Shown here: positions 50,003 to 58,967 of the stretch, piece by piece
Layout: each line of letters opens with the position of its first letter
How positions within the stretch are numbered: the stretch's first letter is position 1
NCBI GenBank assembly: GCA_024235315.1
Contig: JACKMP010000003.1
Coordinates: 62,001-126,000, forward strand
Length of the DNA: 64,000 bases
DNA from: Chromatiaceae bacterium
Lineage (GTDB): Bacteria; Pseudomonadota; Gammaproteobacteria; Chromatiales; Chromatiaceae
Reading direction: 5' to 3'
Program-made: the position numbers and the translations under genes
The notes under the pieces: model-generated
The model's database searches: none
Told to the model about the DNA's origin: nothing
The model's input: only the letters and a program-made list of their open reading frames with translations

Positions 50003-50950
50003 ATGACGTCACTCGCAGCAGACATCGGCGGCACCTTCAGCCGGCTTTCCTGGCCATTTCCCGGGGGCAGCGAAGAACAGCGTTTCAGCAACGCCGACTT
50101 CGAAAGCCTGGAGGCCGTGATCGACCACGGCATGGCGCTGCGTGGTATCGCGGGTGAAGCCATCGACGAGATGGTCCTGGCATTGCCCGGGCCGATCCAC
50201 GTCGACCCCGTGGTCCTGACCAACATCAACTGGCAGGTGCAGCGTGCCGCACTGCAGCATCGCTATGGTGTCCGGCTCCTGACGATCGTCAACGACTTCC
50301 AGGCCGCGGCACTCGGCGCCATTGCCGAACCCTATGATCGCCTCAAGGTCCTGAATGCCGCCACGCCGGACGATGGCCCGGTGGTGGTGGCCGGCGCCGG
50401 CACCGGACTGGGCATGGCATGGCTGCCCAGTGCGGACGTTGGCGGCCTGCCGCGCGCCACCGAAGGCGGCCATCTCGACTTTGCGCCGAACAGCGGACGC
50501 GAACTGGCATTGCTTCGTTGGCTCAGCGAACGCTATGGGCACGTCTCGTATGAGCGTATCCTGAGCGGTGACGGCCTGCTCGATACCTATCGGTTCTTTG
50601 CCGGGGGCAGCGGACAGGCGGCAACGCCTGCGCAGATCAAGGCGCTGGCAGACAGTGGCGACGGAAGCGCGGGTGACGCGATTCGTTTGTTCGTCGACGT
50701 GTTCGCAGGCTACGCCGGAAACCTGGCGCTGGCGTTCAACCCGGGCGCAGGCATCTATCTGTGCGGTGGACTCACCGCGCATCTGGCGGACTGGTTCGAC
50801 CCGACCGCCTTTGCGATTGCCTTTTGCAACAAGGGCCGCATGGCCGACGTCGTCAGACAAATTCCGGTTTTTCTCGTGACCCGGCAGGACACCGGTCTGG
50901 CGGGAGCGAAAGCGATTTTGAAAAAGGAACTACAGGGCAGAGCGACATGA
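50003..50950 (+). CDS. glk: glucokinase (bacterial Glk family)
   Basis: Phosphorylates free glucose with ATP. The 315 residues belong to the non-ROK bacterial glucokinase family: SLAADIGGTFSRLSW for the phosphate loop, ALPGPIHVDPVVLTNINWQV, IVNDFQAAALGA with the catalytic aspartate, GAGTGLGMAWL and TEGGHLDFAP. In this cluster it would recapture glucose released by MalQ and glucan-processing enzymes into glucose 6-phosphate for Zwf. ATG 50003 was chosen where family similarity starts. The stop overlaps glgC by four bases. Confidence 0.93.
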   Translation: MTSLAADIGGTFSRLSWPFPGGSEEQRFSNADFESLEAVIDHGMALRGIAGEAIDEMVLALPGPIHVDPVVLTNINWQVQRAALQHRYGVRLLTIVNDFQAAALGAIAEPYDRLKVLNAATPDDGPVVVAGAGTGLGMAWLPSADVGGLPRATEGGHLDFAPNSGRELALLRWLSERYGHVSYERILSGDGLLDTYRFFAGGSGQAATPAQIKALADSGDGSAGDAIRLFVDVFAGYAGNLALAFNPGAGIYLCGGLTAHLADWFDPTAFAIAFCNKGRMADVVRQIPVFLVTRQDTGLAGAKAILKKELQGRAT

Positions 50951-52245
50951 CAAGCAGTAAGGAACAGCACCATCTGTACAAGTACTACGTCGAACCCCAG
51001 GCCGTAAGCGACCTGACGCGCCGCACCCTGGTCTTGGTGCTGGCCGGGGGTGAGGGCTCGCGACTCAAAAACCTCACCAAGTGGCGAGCCAAGCCGGCGG
51101 TACCCTTCGGCGGCAAGTACCGGATCATCGACTTTGCGCTGTCCAATTGCATCAACTCCGGACTGCGTCGCATCGGGGTACTCACCCAGTACAAGTCGCA
51201 CTCACTGATCCGCCACCTGCAGCGCGCCTGGGGCTTCATGCGCCCGGAGATCGGCGAGTTCGTCGAGATCATACCGGCGCAGCAACGCCTTCGGCCGGAG
51301 TGGTACCAGGGTACCGCCGATGCGATCTACCAGAACCTGGATATCGTTTACCGCCACGAACCGGACTATGTGCTGGTCCTGGGCGGCGATCACATCTACA
51401 CGATGAACTATGCCAAGATGCTGGCCGCGCATGTCCAGGCGGAAGCTGAACTGACGATCGGCTGTATCGAGGTGCCGGCCGATGAGGCCAAGGCGTTCGG
51501 CGTGATGTCGGTCGACGAGGACTACCGGATCACCCGATTTGCCGAAAAGCCCACCGACCCCGAGTGCATACCCGGCAAGCCGGGTATCGCGCTGGCCTCG
51601 ATGGGCATCTACATCTTCTCGATGGAGTTCCTGACCAAGGCGTTGATTCATGATGCCGAAGACGAGGCATCGGCGCACGATTTCGGCAAGGACATCATTC
51701 CCGCCGCCATCGAGAACGCCAAGTCGATCGCCTACCCTTTCCTGAACAACCTGGGTGAACCGGCGTACTGGCGCGACGTGGGGTCTCTGTATTCGTACTG
51801 GAAGGCCAACATCGAACTGTGTGACATCGAACCCGAACTCAACCTCTATGAACGCGATTGGCCGATCTGGACCTACCAGGCGCAGAGCCCGCCGGCGAAG
51901 TTCGCGTTCGACGACGAGGAACGGCGCGGCCAGGCAATCGATTCGCTGGTAGCTGGCGGCTGCATCATCTCCGGCGCCAAGGTCAAACGTTCAGTGATCT
52001 TCTTCAACACTCAGATCGAGACGGGGTCGTACGTAAAGGAAAGCGTCATCCTCCCCAAGGTGCGCATCGGTCGGAACTGCAAGCTGACACGCTGTGTCGT
52101 GGACAAGGGCACGGTGATTCCGGACGGCATGGAGATCGGCACTGACCCTGACGAGGATCGCAAGCGTTTCCTCGTGACCGATGAAGGCATTACCCTGGTT
52201 ACCCCTGGCATGATGAATCAACGCCTGCACTACGAGCGCGACTGA
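50947..52245 (+). CDS. glgC: glucose-1-phosphate adenylyltransferase
   Basis: Makes ADP-glucose, the committed step of bacterial glycogen synthesis, usually under allosteric control. The 432 residues have VLAGGEGSRLKNLT (33-46) with the nucleotidyl-transfer loop, KPAVPFGGKYRIIDFALSN, GTADAIYQNLD, VLVLGGDHIYTMNY, VAEKPTD-type FAEKPTDPECIPG and the C-terminal left-handed beta-helix repeats (VKRSVIFFNTQIETGSYVKESVILPKVRIGRNCKL). ATG overlaps the glk stop (ATGA). Three bases separate it from the GH57 gene. Confidence 0.97.
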   Translation: MTSSKEQHHLYKYYVEPQAVSDLTRRTLVLVLAGGEGSRLKNLTKWRAKPAVPFGGKYRIIDFALSNCINSGLRRIGVLTQYKSHSLIRHLQRAWGFMRPEIGEFVEIIPAQQRLRPEWYQGTADAIYQNLDIVYRHEPDYVLVLGGDHIYTMNYAKMLAAHVQAEAELTIGCIEVPADEAKAFGVMSVDEDYRITRFAEKPTDPECIPGKPGIALASMGIYIFSMEFLTKALIHDAEDEASAHDFGKDIIPAAIENAKSIAYPFLNNLGEPAYWRDVGSLYSYWKANIELCDIEPELNLYERDWPIWTYQAQSPPAKFAFDDEERRGQAIDSLVAGGCIISGAKVKRSVIFFNTQIETGSYVKESVILPKVRIGRNCKLTRCVVDKGTVIPDGMEIGTDPDEDRKRFLVTDEGITLVTPGMMNQRLHYERD

Positions 52246-52248
52246 ACC

Positions 52249-53973
52249 ATGACCACCACCACTTCACCGCACATCAATCTGGTGCTGTGTTGGCATATGC
52301 ACCAGCCCTGGTACCGCGAGAGCCAGGACGGGGACTATTGCCTGCCCTGGGTCTACCTGCATGCGTTGAAGGACTATGTAGACATGGCGGCTCACCTGGA
52401 AGCGCACCCGAAGATGCGCTGCGTGGTGAACTTCACACCGGTTCTGCTCGAACAGCTCGACGACTATGGACAGCAGTTCAAGCGGCACCTGAAGACCGCA
52501 AGCCGCTTTTCGGATCCGCTGCTGAACCTGCTCGCAGGCGTTGAACCTATACCGTCGGATGCGACTGAACGTGTCGAGATCGTACGCGCCTGCCGGCGCG
52601 CGCACGCACCACTGATGATCGACGTCTACCCGCGTTTTCGCGGCCTGTTCGACATGGTGATGTCTTTCGACGGCAAACGGGTCGACGAAGACCGTCTGTC
52701 CTATATGAACGAGCAGTTCTTTCTGGACCTGCTGGCCTGGTACCACATCGCCTGGCTGGGCCACTCGCTGAAACAGCTGCCGCGCGTCAAGGCATTGCTG
52801 GAGCACGAGACTGCGTTCGACCCGGCGACGCGGCGCGAGCTGTTGCAGATAATGTGGGAGGCGTTCGACGGGTTGTTCGAGCGCTATCGCAAGCTGGCGC
52901 AGAGCGGGCAGATCGAGCTGTCGATGACGCCGTACGGTCACCCGATCGTGCCACTGCTGATCGACCTCGACTCCATGCACGGCGCCCTGCCCGAGGCGCA
53001 GGGGCCCATAGAGGACAAATATCCTGGCGGCCTCGAACGCGCACGCTGGCATATGCGTGAGGGCCTTCGGGTATTCGAACACTACCTCGGTTGCCGCCCG
53101 CAGGGCGTGTGGCTGTCGGAGGGCGGTGTCAGCAGCGACGCACTGAAGCTACTGGACGAATTCGGCATGGCCTGGAGTGCCTCGGGAGAGGGTGTATGGC
53201 ACAACAGCCGGTTTCTGTCGGGCCTCGAGGCCAACGGCGAACAGGCGAGGCGCAGCCTGTTCTGTGCTCACGAGGTGCAGGGATGCGAGACACGCATGTT
53301 CTTCCGTGACGACGGGCTGTCCGACATGATCGGTTTCGAGTACCAGCAATGGAACGCCGGTGATGCCGCGGCCGATTTTGGACAGCACCTCAGGAATATC
53401 GCCAACTACCTGGGTGATCGCTGCAACGAGCACGTGGTCAGCGTCATCCTGGACGGCGAGAACGCCTGGGAGTATTACCGGGACAACGCCTTCCATTTCA
53501 TCGGCGCGTTGTACGAGACACTGGCCAACAGCGCGCATATCCACCCGATCACCTTCACCGAGGCGCTCGATTACTGCCCGCCGCAGAAGCTGCCGGCACT
53601 GTGCCCTGGCAGCTGGGTGTACGGCTCCTTCTCCACCTGGATCGGCGAGGAAGACAAGAACCGTGCCTGGGACATGCTGGTAGAGGCCAAGAAAGTCTAT
53701 GACCGGGTCATGGGCTCCCGGCGCATCACCGCGAAAGACCGGATAGACCTGGAACGCCAGTTGGCGATCTGCGAGGGGTCGGACTGGTTCTGGTGGTTCG
53801 GTGATCACAATCCGGCGGACAGCGTGAGCGATTTCGATCGCCTGTACCGCCAGCAGTTGACGAATCTCTACCAGATGCTCGGCGAAGAGGCGCCGCCGAC
53901 GCTGGACCAGCCCATCTCGATCGGGGGTGGAAACGCGGAGAACAGCGGAACGATGCGACGCGGTCATGGATGA
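52249..53973 (+). CDS. glycoside hydrolase family 57 protein
   Basis: A 574-residue retaining alpha-glucan enzyme. The N-terminal HINLVLCWHMHQPWYR is the GH57 motif 1; the nucleophile E291 lies in GVWLSEGGVS and the acid/base D402 in VSVILDGENAWEYY; YGHPIVPLLID gives motif 2. GH57 includes amylases, 4-alpha-glucanotransferases and branching enzymes; this length and WFWWFGDHNP C-terminus fit the alpha-amylase/glucanotransferase-like group without proving activity. There is no signal peptide, so it acts on cytoplasmic glycogen or maltodextrin. It overlaps malQ by eight bases. It may supply the debranching or chain-cutting function, as no glgX is present. Confidence 0.9.
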   Translation: MTTTTSPHINLVLCWHMHQPWYRESQDGDYCLPWVYLHALKDYVDMAAHLEAHPKMRCVVNFTPVLLEQLDDYGQQFKRHLKTASRFSDPLLNLLAGVEPIPSDATERVEIVRACRRAHAPLMIDVYPRFRGLFDMVMSFDGKRVDEDRLSYMNEQFFLDLLAWYHIAWLGHSLKQLPRVKALLEHETAFDPATRRELLQIMWEAFDGLFERYRKLAQSGQIELSMTPYGHPIVPLLIDLDSMHGALPEAQGPIEDKYPGGLERARWHMREGLRVFEHYLGCRPQGVWLSEGGVSSDALKLLDEFGMAWSASGEGVWHNSRFLSGLEANGEQARRSLFCAHEVQGCETRMFFRDDGLSDMIGFEYQQWNAGDAAADFGQHLRNIANYLGDRCNEHVVSVILDGENAWEYYRDNAFHFIGALYETLANSAHIHPITFTEALDYCPPQKLPALCPGSWVYGSFSTWIGEEDKNRAWDMLVEAKKVYDRVMGSRRITAKDRIDLERQLAICEGSDWFWWFGDHNPADSVSDFDRLYRQQLTNLYQMLGEEAPPTLDQPISIGGGNAENSGTMRRGHG

Positions 53974-55324
53974 GGAAGCCGACGCCCGCCGAGCGGGCAT
54001 CCTGCTGCACGTCACTTCGCTGCCATCGGGACGACTGAACGACGATGCGCGTCGCTGGCTGGATTTCATGGCGACCGCCGGACTGTCGGTGTGGCAGGTG
54101 CTGCCGCTGGTCATCCCGGACGCCAACGACTCGCCGTATCAGAGCCCGTCCGCATTTGCCACCGATCCACGGCTGCTGCCACGGCGCGACGAGCCGGTGA
54201 ACCAGTCTGATTTCGAGGAATACTGCGTCAAGCATGCGCAATGGCTGGATGACTTCGCGCTGTTCCAGGTCATCAAGCGCCGCTACGGCCAGCAGTCCTG
54301 GGTCGACTGGCCGGATCCATGGCGCCACCGCGACACCAGGGCGTTGCGCACCACGCGCGAGCAGGCCGGGGCCGAGATCCTGCAGATCATGCAGCAACAG
54401 TATCGGCTGGATCGGGCATGGACCCGGATCCGCGGACATGCCCGGGATCTGGGCATCGAGTTGTTCGGCGACGTCCCGATCTTCATTGCCCATGACAGCG
54501 CCGACACCTGGTCGCGGCCGCAGGACTTTCTGCTCGACGACAACGGCCAGCCGACCCATGTGACCGGCGTCCCGCCAGACTATTTCGCCGAGTTCGGCCA
54601 GCGCTGGGGAAACCCGCACTACCGATGGGACAAGATGCAGGCGGATGGTTTCGCCTGGTGGATCGCACGCATGCAACGCCAGTACGAACTCTTCGACATG
54701 GTGCGCATCGATCACTTTCGCGGCCTGGTGGCGGTATGGATGATCGAAGCCGCCTGTCCGACCGCGGTCGAAGGATTCTGGGAAGACACCCCCGGCGACG
54801 CACTGCTCGCCAGGGTGCATGACGCCTTCCCCAATCTGCACATCGTCGCCGAAGACCTCGGCATCATCACCGAAGAGGTGCGGGAGCTGCGGCGGAAGTA
54901 CCATCTTCCCGGGATGGCAGTGCTGCAGTTCGCTTTCGACCATTTTGCTGACAATCCCCACAAACCGGCCAATATCACACCTGACACGATCGTCTATACC
55001 GGCACCCACGACAACGACACCTGCGCCGGCTGGTTCAGCAAGCTGCAGGCGCACGAAAAGGCCTTCGTATTCCAGATCCTCGGCACTGAGCCGACGACCG
55101 ACATCGCCGATCTGATGATCCGGACCGCAATGCGAAGCAAGGCATCTCTTGCCATGGCGCCACTGCAGGACTTCCTCGGTCTGGGCAGCAAGGCACGCAT
55201 GAACACCCCGGGTGTCAGTGAGGGCAATTGGCGCTGGCGATTCGAGTGGGACATGCTGCCCGAGACCTTACCGGAGCGAATCAGAAACATGATTACCGAA
55301 AGCGGGAGGTTGTATGTCCGCTAA
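53966..55324 (+). CDS. malQ: 4-alpha-glucanotransferase (GH77)
   Basis: Amylomaltase that disproportionates maltodextrins during glycogen turnover. The 452 residues, short for MalQ, contain RRAGILLHVTSLPSG, SPYQSPSAFATDP, LFGDVPIFIAHDSADTW, the nucleophile D249 in MVRIDHFRGL, the acid/base E296 in IVAEDLGII, and YTGTHDNDTCAGWF with the third aspartate. Start ATG 53966 lies eight bases before the GH57 stop; an upstream in-frame GTG at 53927 would lengthen the overlap. It overlaps glgB by 11 bases. Confidence 0.94.
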   Translation: MDEEADARRAGILLHVTSLPSGRLNDDARRWLDFMATAGLSVWQVLPLVIPDANDSPYQSPSAFATDPRLLPRRDEPVNQSDFEEYCVKHAQWLDDFALFQVIKRRYGQQSWVDWPDPWRHRDTRALRTTREQAGAEILQIMQQQYRLDRAWTRIRGHARDLGIELFGDVPIFIAHDSADTWSRPQDFLLDDNGQPTHVTGVPPDYFAEFGQRWGNPHYRWDKMQADGFAWWIARMQRQYELFDMVRIDHFRGLVAVWMIEAACPTAVEGFWEDTPGDALLARVHDAFPNLHIVAEDLGIITEEVRELRRKYHLPGMAVLQFAFDHFADNPHKPANITPDTIVYTGTHDNDTCAGWFSKLQAHEKAFVFQILGTEPTTDIADLMIRTAMRSKASLAMAPLQDFLGLGSKARMNTPGVSEGNWRWRFEWDMLPETLPERIRNMITESGRLYVR

Positions 55325-57488
55325 ACTGCCCTATCCGCTGGCCATGCTGCAGCGTGGTGAATCCCATGACCCGTTCTCCCTGCTCGGCCGTCACGAGGAC
55401 GGCGGGCACACCATGGTGCGCGCCTTCATGCCGAGTGCCGAGGAGGTGGAACTGGATGGCGTCGGGCCGATGCAGCGGCTGCCCAATACGGATATTTTCG
55501 AGATGCGCCTCGAGCCGCAGCAGGCCGCCGCCCTGCCCAGGCACCACCGCCTGAACTGGGTGGAGAAAGCCGACAACCGCCGCTGCTCGGTGATTTCGCC
55601 GTACAGTTTCGACCTGCTGCTGCCCGACCTCGACCTGCACCTTTTCAACGAAGGCCGCCACCACCACATCTATCGCCTGCTCGGCGCCCATCACATGGAG
55701 ATAGACGGGATCAGCGGCTGTCGCTTCGCGGTCTGGGCACCGGCGGTGCGACGTGCCAGCGTGGTCGGCGATTTCAACGGCTGGAACGGGCTGCGCCACC
55801 CGATGCGCAGCCGTGGCGGCTCCGGGGTCTGGGAGCTGTTCATCCCCGGACTGGTGCCGGGCGACCTTTACAAGTTCGAATTCATCAGCCACGCCGGGCA
55901 CCGGCTGCTCAAGGCTGACCCCTACGGGCAGGCAATGACACTGCGTCCGGACACCGCCTCAAAGGCGGTCGCGGCAAGCACTTTCCAATGGCAGGACGGG
56001 GAATGGCTGGCACAACGCGCACATTGGCACTGGGCAAATGAGCCGCTGAGCATCTACGAGGTCCACCCGGGTTCCTGGCGACACGCGAGCGGCGGCGGCT
56101 TTCTCAACTTTCGCGAACTCGCCGATCAGCTTATCCCCTATGTGACGGACCTCGGCTATACCCATATCGAGCTGCTGCCGGTGATGGAGCACCCGCTGGA
56201 TGAATCCTGGGGCTATCAGGTCTCGGGGTATTTTGCACCCAGTGCACGCTTTGGCACGCCTGACGACCTGCGTTACCTGATCGACCGCTGTCATACGGCC
56301 GGGGTAGGCGTCATCCTCGACTGGGTACCGGGCCACTTTCCCAAGGACGACTTCGCCCTCGCGCGGTTCACCGGAGACGCAGTCTACGAACACGCCGACC
56401 CGCGCATCGGCGAGCACCGTGAATGGGGGACGCTGATCTTCAACTACGGGCGGCGCGAAGTCGGCAATTTTCTGCTGGCGAATGCGGTGTACTGGCTGGA
56501 GGAATTTCACGTCGACGGCCTGCGGGTCGATGCCGTCGCATCGATGCTGTATCTGGACTATTCGCGAAACGACGGTGAATGGCTGCCGAACCAGTACGGC
56601 GGACGCGAGAACATCGAGGCGATCGAGTTTCTGCGCCATGTCAACGCTGTGCTGCATGCGCGCTTCCCCGGTGCACTGACGATCGCCGAGGAGTCCACCG
56701 CCTGGCCGATGGTGTCGCGACCAAACTGGATGGGCGGGCTCGGATTCAGCATGAAATGGAACATGGGCTGGATGAACGACACGCTGTCGTATATCGAGCT
56801 TGACCCGGTGCACCGCCGGTATCACCACGACAAACTGACCTTCAGCCAGATGTACGCCTATACCGAGAACTTCGTGCTGCCCTTGTCGCACGACGAGGTG
56901 GTGCACATGAAGCACAGCCTGCTCGACAAGATGCCCAACGACGCCTGGCAGAAGTTCGCCAACCTGCGCCTGCTTTTCGCGTGGCAATACGCCCATCCGG
57001 GCAAGAAGCTGCTCTTCATGGGCGGCGAACTGGCGCAATGGCACGAGTGGCGGCAGAGCGAGGAACTCGACTGGGCTTTGCTCCAGGAGGCCAACCACGG
57101 CGGCATCCACGACCTGGTGCGTGACCTGAACCGGCTCTATCGCACCCAGCCCGCGCTGCACCGGCACGACTTCGAACAGCAAGGCTTCGAATGGATCGAC
57201 TGCCACGACAGCGACCGCTCGATTCTGACCCTGATCCGCCATGGTGACGGACAGTCTGTGGTCTGCCTGTTCAACTTCACCCCGGTACCGCGTGAGGGCT
57301 ACCGCATCGGCTTGCCGGCAGCCGGGACTTACCGTGAAATACTGAATACGGATGCCGCGGTGTACGGCGGCAGCAACCTCGGCAACGCAGGCATGGTCAT
57401 GGCCACCGCAGATCCGTGGCGCGACCGCCCCTGCTCCGCCCTGGTTGATCTCCCTCCCCTTGGGGCCGTATTCCTGAAACGCGAATAA
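55314..57488 (+). CDS. glgB: 1,4-alpha-glucan branching enzyme (GH13)
   Basis: Introduces alpha-1,6 branches into glycogen. The 724 residues have a starch-binding N-terminal part, a carbohydrate-binding segment (GCRFAVWAPAVRRASVVGDFNGWNG), and the GH13 barrel with the nucleophile D406 (HVDGLRVDAVASMLYLDY), acid/base E459 (ALTIAEESTAWP) and LPLSHDEVVHMKHS. This is the full-length type like E. coli GlgB. It overlaps malQ by 11 bases and lies five bases before glgA. Confidence 0.97.
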   Translation: MSAKLPYPLAMLQRGESHDPFSLLGRHEDGGHTMVRAFMPSAEEVELDGVGPMQRLPNTDIFEMRLEPQQAAALPRHHRLNWVEKADNRRCSVISPYSFDLLLPDLDLHLFNEGRHHHIYRLLGAHHMEIDGISGCRFAVWAPAVRRASVVGDFNGWNGLRHPMRSRGGSGVWELFIPGLVPGDLYKFEFISHAGHRLLKADPYGQAMTLRPDTASKAVAASTFQWQDGEWLAQRAHWHWANEPLSIYEVHPGSWRHASGGGFLNFRELADQLIPYVTDLGYTHIELLPVMEHPLDESWGYQVSGYFAPSARFGTPDDLRYLIDRCHTAGVGVILDWVPGHFPKDDFALARFTGDAVYEHADPRIGEHREWGTLIFNYGRREVGNFLLANAVYWLEEFHVDGLRVDAVASMLYLDYSRNDGEWLPNQYGGRENIEAIEFLRHVNAVLHARFPGALTIAEESTAWPMVSRPNWMGGLGFSMKWNMGWMNDTLSYIELDPVHRRYHHDKLTFSQMYAYTENFVLPLSHDEVVHMKHSLLDKMPNDAWQKFANLRLLFAWQYAHPGKKLLFMGGELAQWHEWRQSEELDWALLQEANHGGIHDLVRDLNRLYRTQPALHRHDFEQQGFEWIDCHDSDRSILTLIRHGDGQSVVCLFNFTPVPREGYRIGLPAAGTYREILNTDAAVYGGSNLGNAGMVMATADPWRDRPCSALVDLPPLGAVFLKRE

Positions 57489-57493
57489 CAGCG

Positions 57494-58948
57494 ATGAACG
57501 TAGTCTTCTGTGCCAGCGAGGCTTTTCCTCTGATCAAGACCGGCGGACTGGGCGATGTCGCCTACAGCCTGCCCAACGCGCTGGTCGGGCTCGGCGTCGA
57601 CGTGCGGCTGGTGCTGCCCGCCTACCGGACGGTGCTGGGCAGTGTCGGACAGCTGCAGGTGCTAGGCTGGCTGAAACTGTCCGGCGGCCGCGAAGTACGG
57701 GTGTTTCAGGCCACACACGCGCAGGTGGCAGCACCACTGTGGCTGGTCGATATCCCGGAGCATTTCGATCGGCCGGGTGATCCCTACACCGACGCGACCG
57801 GCAAGGACTGGCACGACAACCCGGCGCGGTTCACGCTGTTCAGTGAGGCGGTATCCCGACTGGCGATGGACGAACTGGGCCTGGGCTGGCGCGCCGACGT
57901 CGTACATGCCAATGACTGGCAAACCGGCCTGGTGCCGGCGTTCCTGGCATTGCAGGCGGACGCCCCGCGTTCGCTGTTCACAGTCCACAACCTGGCTTAT
58001 GACTGCCAGTTCGACTTCGGCACCTTCCACAGCATGCACCTGCCGGGCCACTGGTGGTCGGTGGACGGCGGCGAATACTATGGCCGTTTTTCGATGCTCA
58101 AAGCCGGGCTGGTGTTCAGCAACCTGATCACCACCGTCAGTCCGCGCTATGCACAGGAGATCCGCAGCGCGGAATTCGGTTACGGCTACGCCAGCATCCT
58201 GGAGGCCAACGCGGCCAAGCTGGTGGGCATACTCAACGGTATCGACGACGAGATCTGGAACCCTGGCACCGACCGCCACCTGGAGCAGCGATACCATGTC
58301 GACGGCAAGATCCGCGCGGGCAAACGGGCCAACCGGCAGGCATTGCTGCAGGCCTTCGACGCCCCCGCTGCGGCACTGCAGGCGGACGGCCCCCTGGTCG
58401 GCAATGTCGGCAGGCTGGTGCACCAGAAAGGTGTCGACCTGCTGCTCGAGGCGATCCCGGGGCTGCTCGACACAACGGACGCGCTGTTCGTGATCATTGG
58501 TTCCGGCGAGGTGGCGCTGGAACGCCAACTGAAGGGCCTGGCGCAGGCGCACCCCGAGCGCGTGTTCTGCCACATCGGTTACTCCGAGCCCCTTGCCCAC
58601 CAACTCGAGGCAGGTTGCGACATCTTTGCGATGCCATCGCGTTACGAGCCCTGCGGACTCAACCAGATGTACAGCCTGCGTTACGGTACGCCGCCGGTCG
58701 TGCGCGAAACAGGTGGCCTGGCTGACACAGTGGAAGATGCGACACCACGCAGCATCGCGCGCGGCGAGGCAAACGGCTTCGTATTCAGCGACGCTAGCAT
58801 GCCGGCACTTTCGCAGGCGCTGCAGCGTGCATTCGAACTCTACCGCCAGCCCAAGCAATGGATGAAACTGGTGAAACAGGGTATGCGTACGGATTTCAGC
58901 TGGCGGCACAGTGCCGAGGCATATCTGTCGCTGTACCGAGCGGATTGA
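57494..58948 (+). CDS. glgA: glycogen synthase (ADP-glucose)
   Basis: GT5 enzyme elongating alpha-1,4-glucan from ADP-glucose. The 484 residues have the N-terminal ADP-glucose loop KTGGLGDVAYSLP (15-27), VVHANDWQTGLVPAFL, LFTVHNLAYDCQFDF, GILNGIDDEIWNP, the second-domain VGNVGRLVHQKGVDLL and the C-terminal MPSRYEPCGLNQMYSLRYGTPPVVRETGGLADTV. Standard length. It follows glgB by five bases and precedes glgP by 19. Confidence 0.97.
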   Translation: MNVVFCASEAFPLIKTGGLGDVAYSLPNALVGLGVDVRLVLPAYRTVLGSVGQLQVLGWLKLSGGREVRVFQATHAQVAAPLWLVDIPEHFDRPGDPYTDATGKDWHDNPARFTLFSEAVSRLAMDELGLGWRADVVHANDWQTGLVPAFLALQADAPRSLFTVHNLAYDCQFDFGTFHSMHLPGHWWSVDGGEYYGRFSMLKAGLVFSNLITTVSPRYAQEIRSAEFGYGYASILEANAAKLVGILNGIDDEIWNPGTDRHLEQRYHVDGKIRAGKRANRQALLQAFDAPAAALQADGPLVGNVGRLVHQKGVDLLLEAIPGLLDTTDALFVIIGSGEVALERQLKGLAQAHPERVFCHIGYSEPLAHQLEAGCDIFAMPSRYEPCGLNQMYSLRYGTPPVVRETGGLADTVEDATPRSIARGEANGFVFSDASMPALSQALQRAFELYRQPKQWMKLVKQGMRTDFSWRHSAEAYLSLYRAD

Positions 58949-58967
58949 CGAGCAGGAGGTAACTCTC

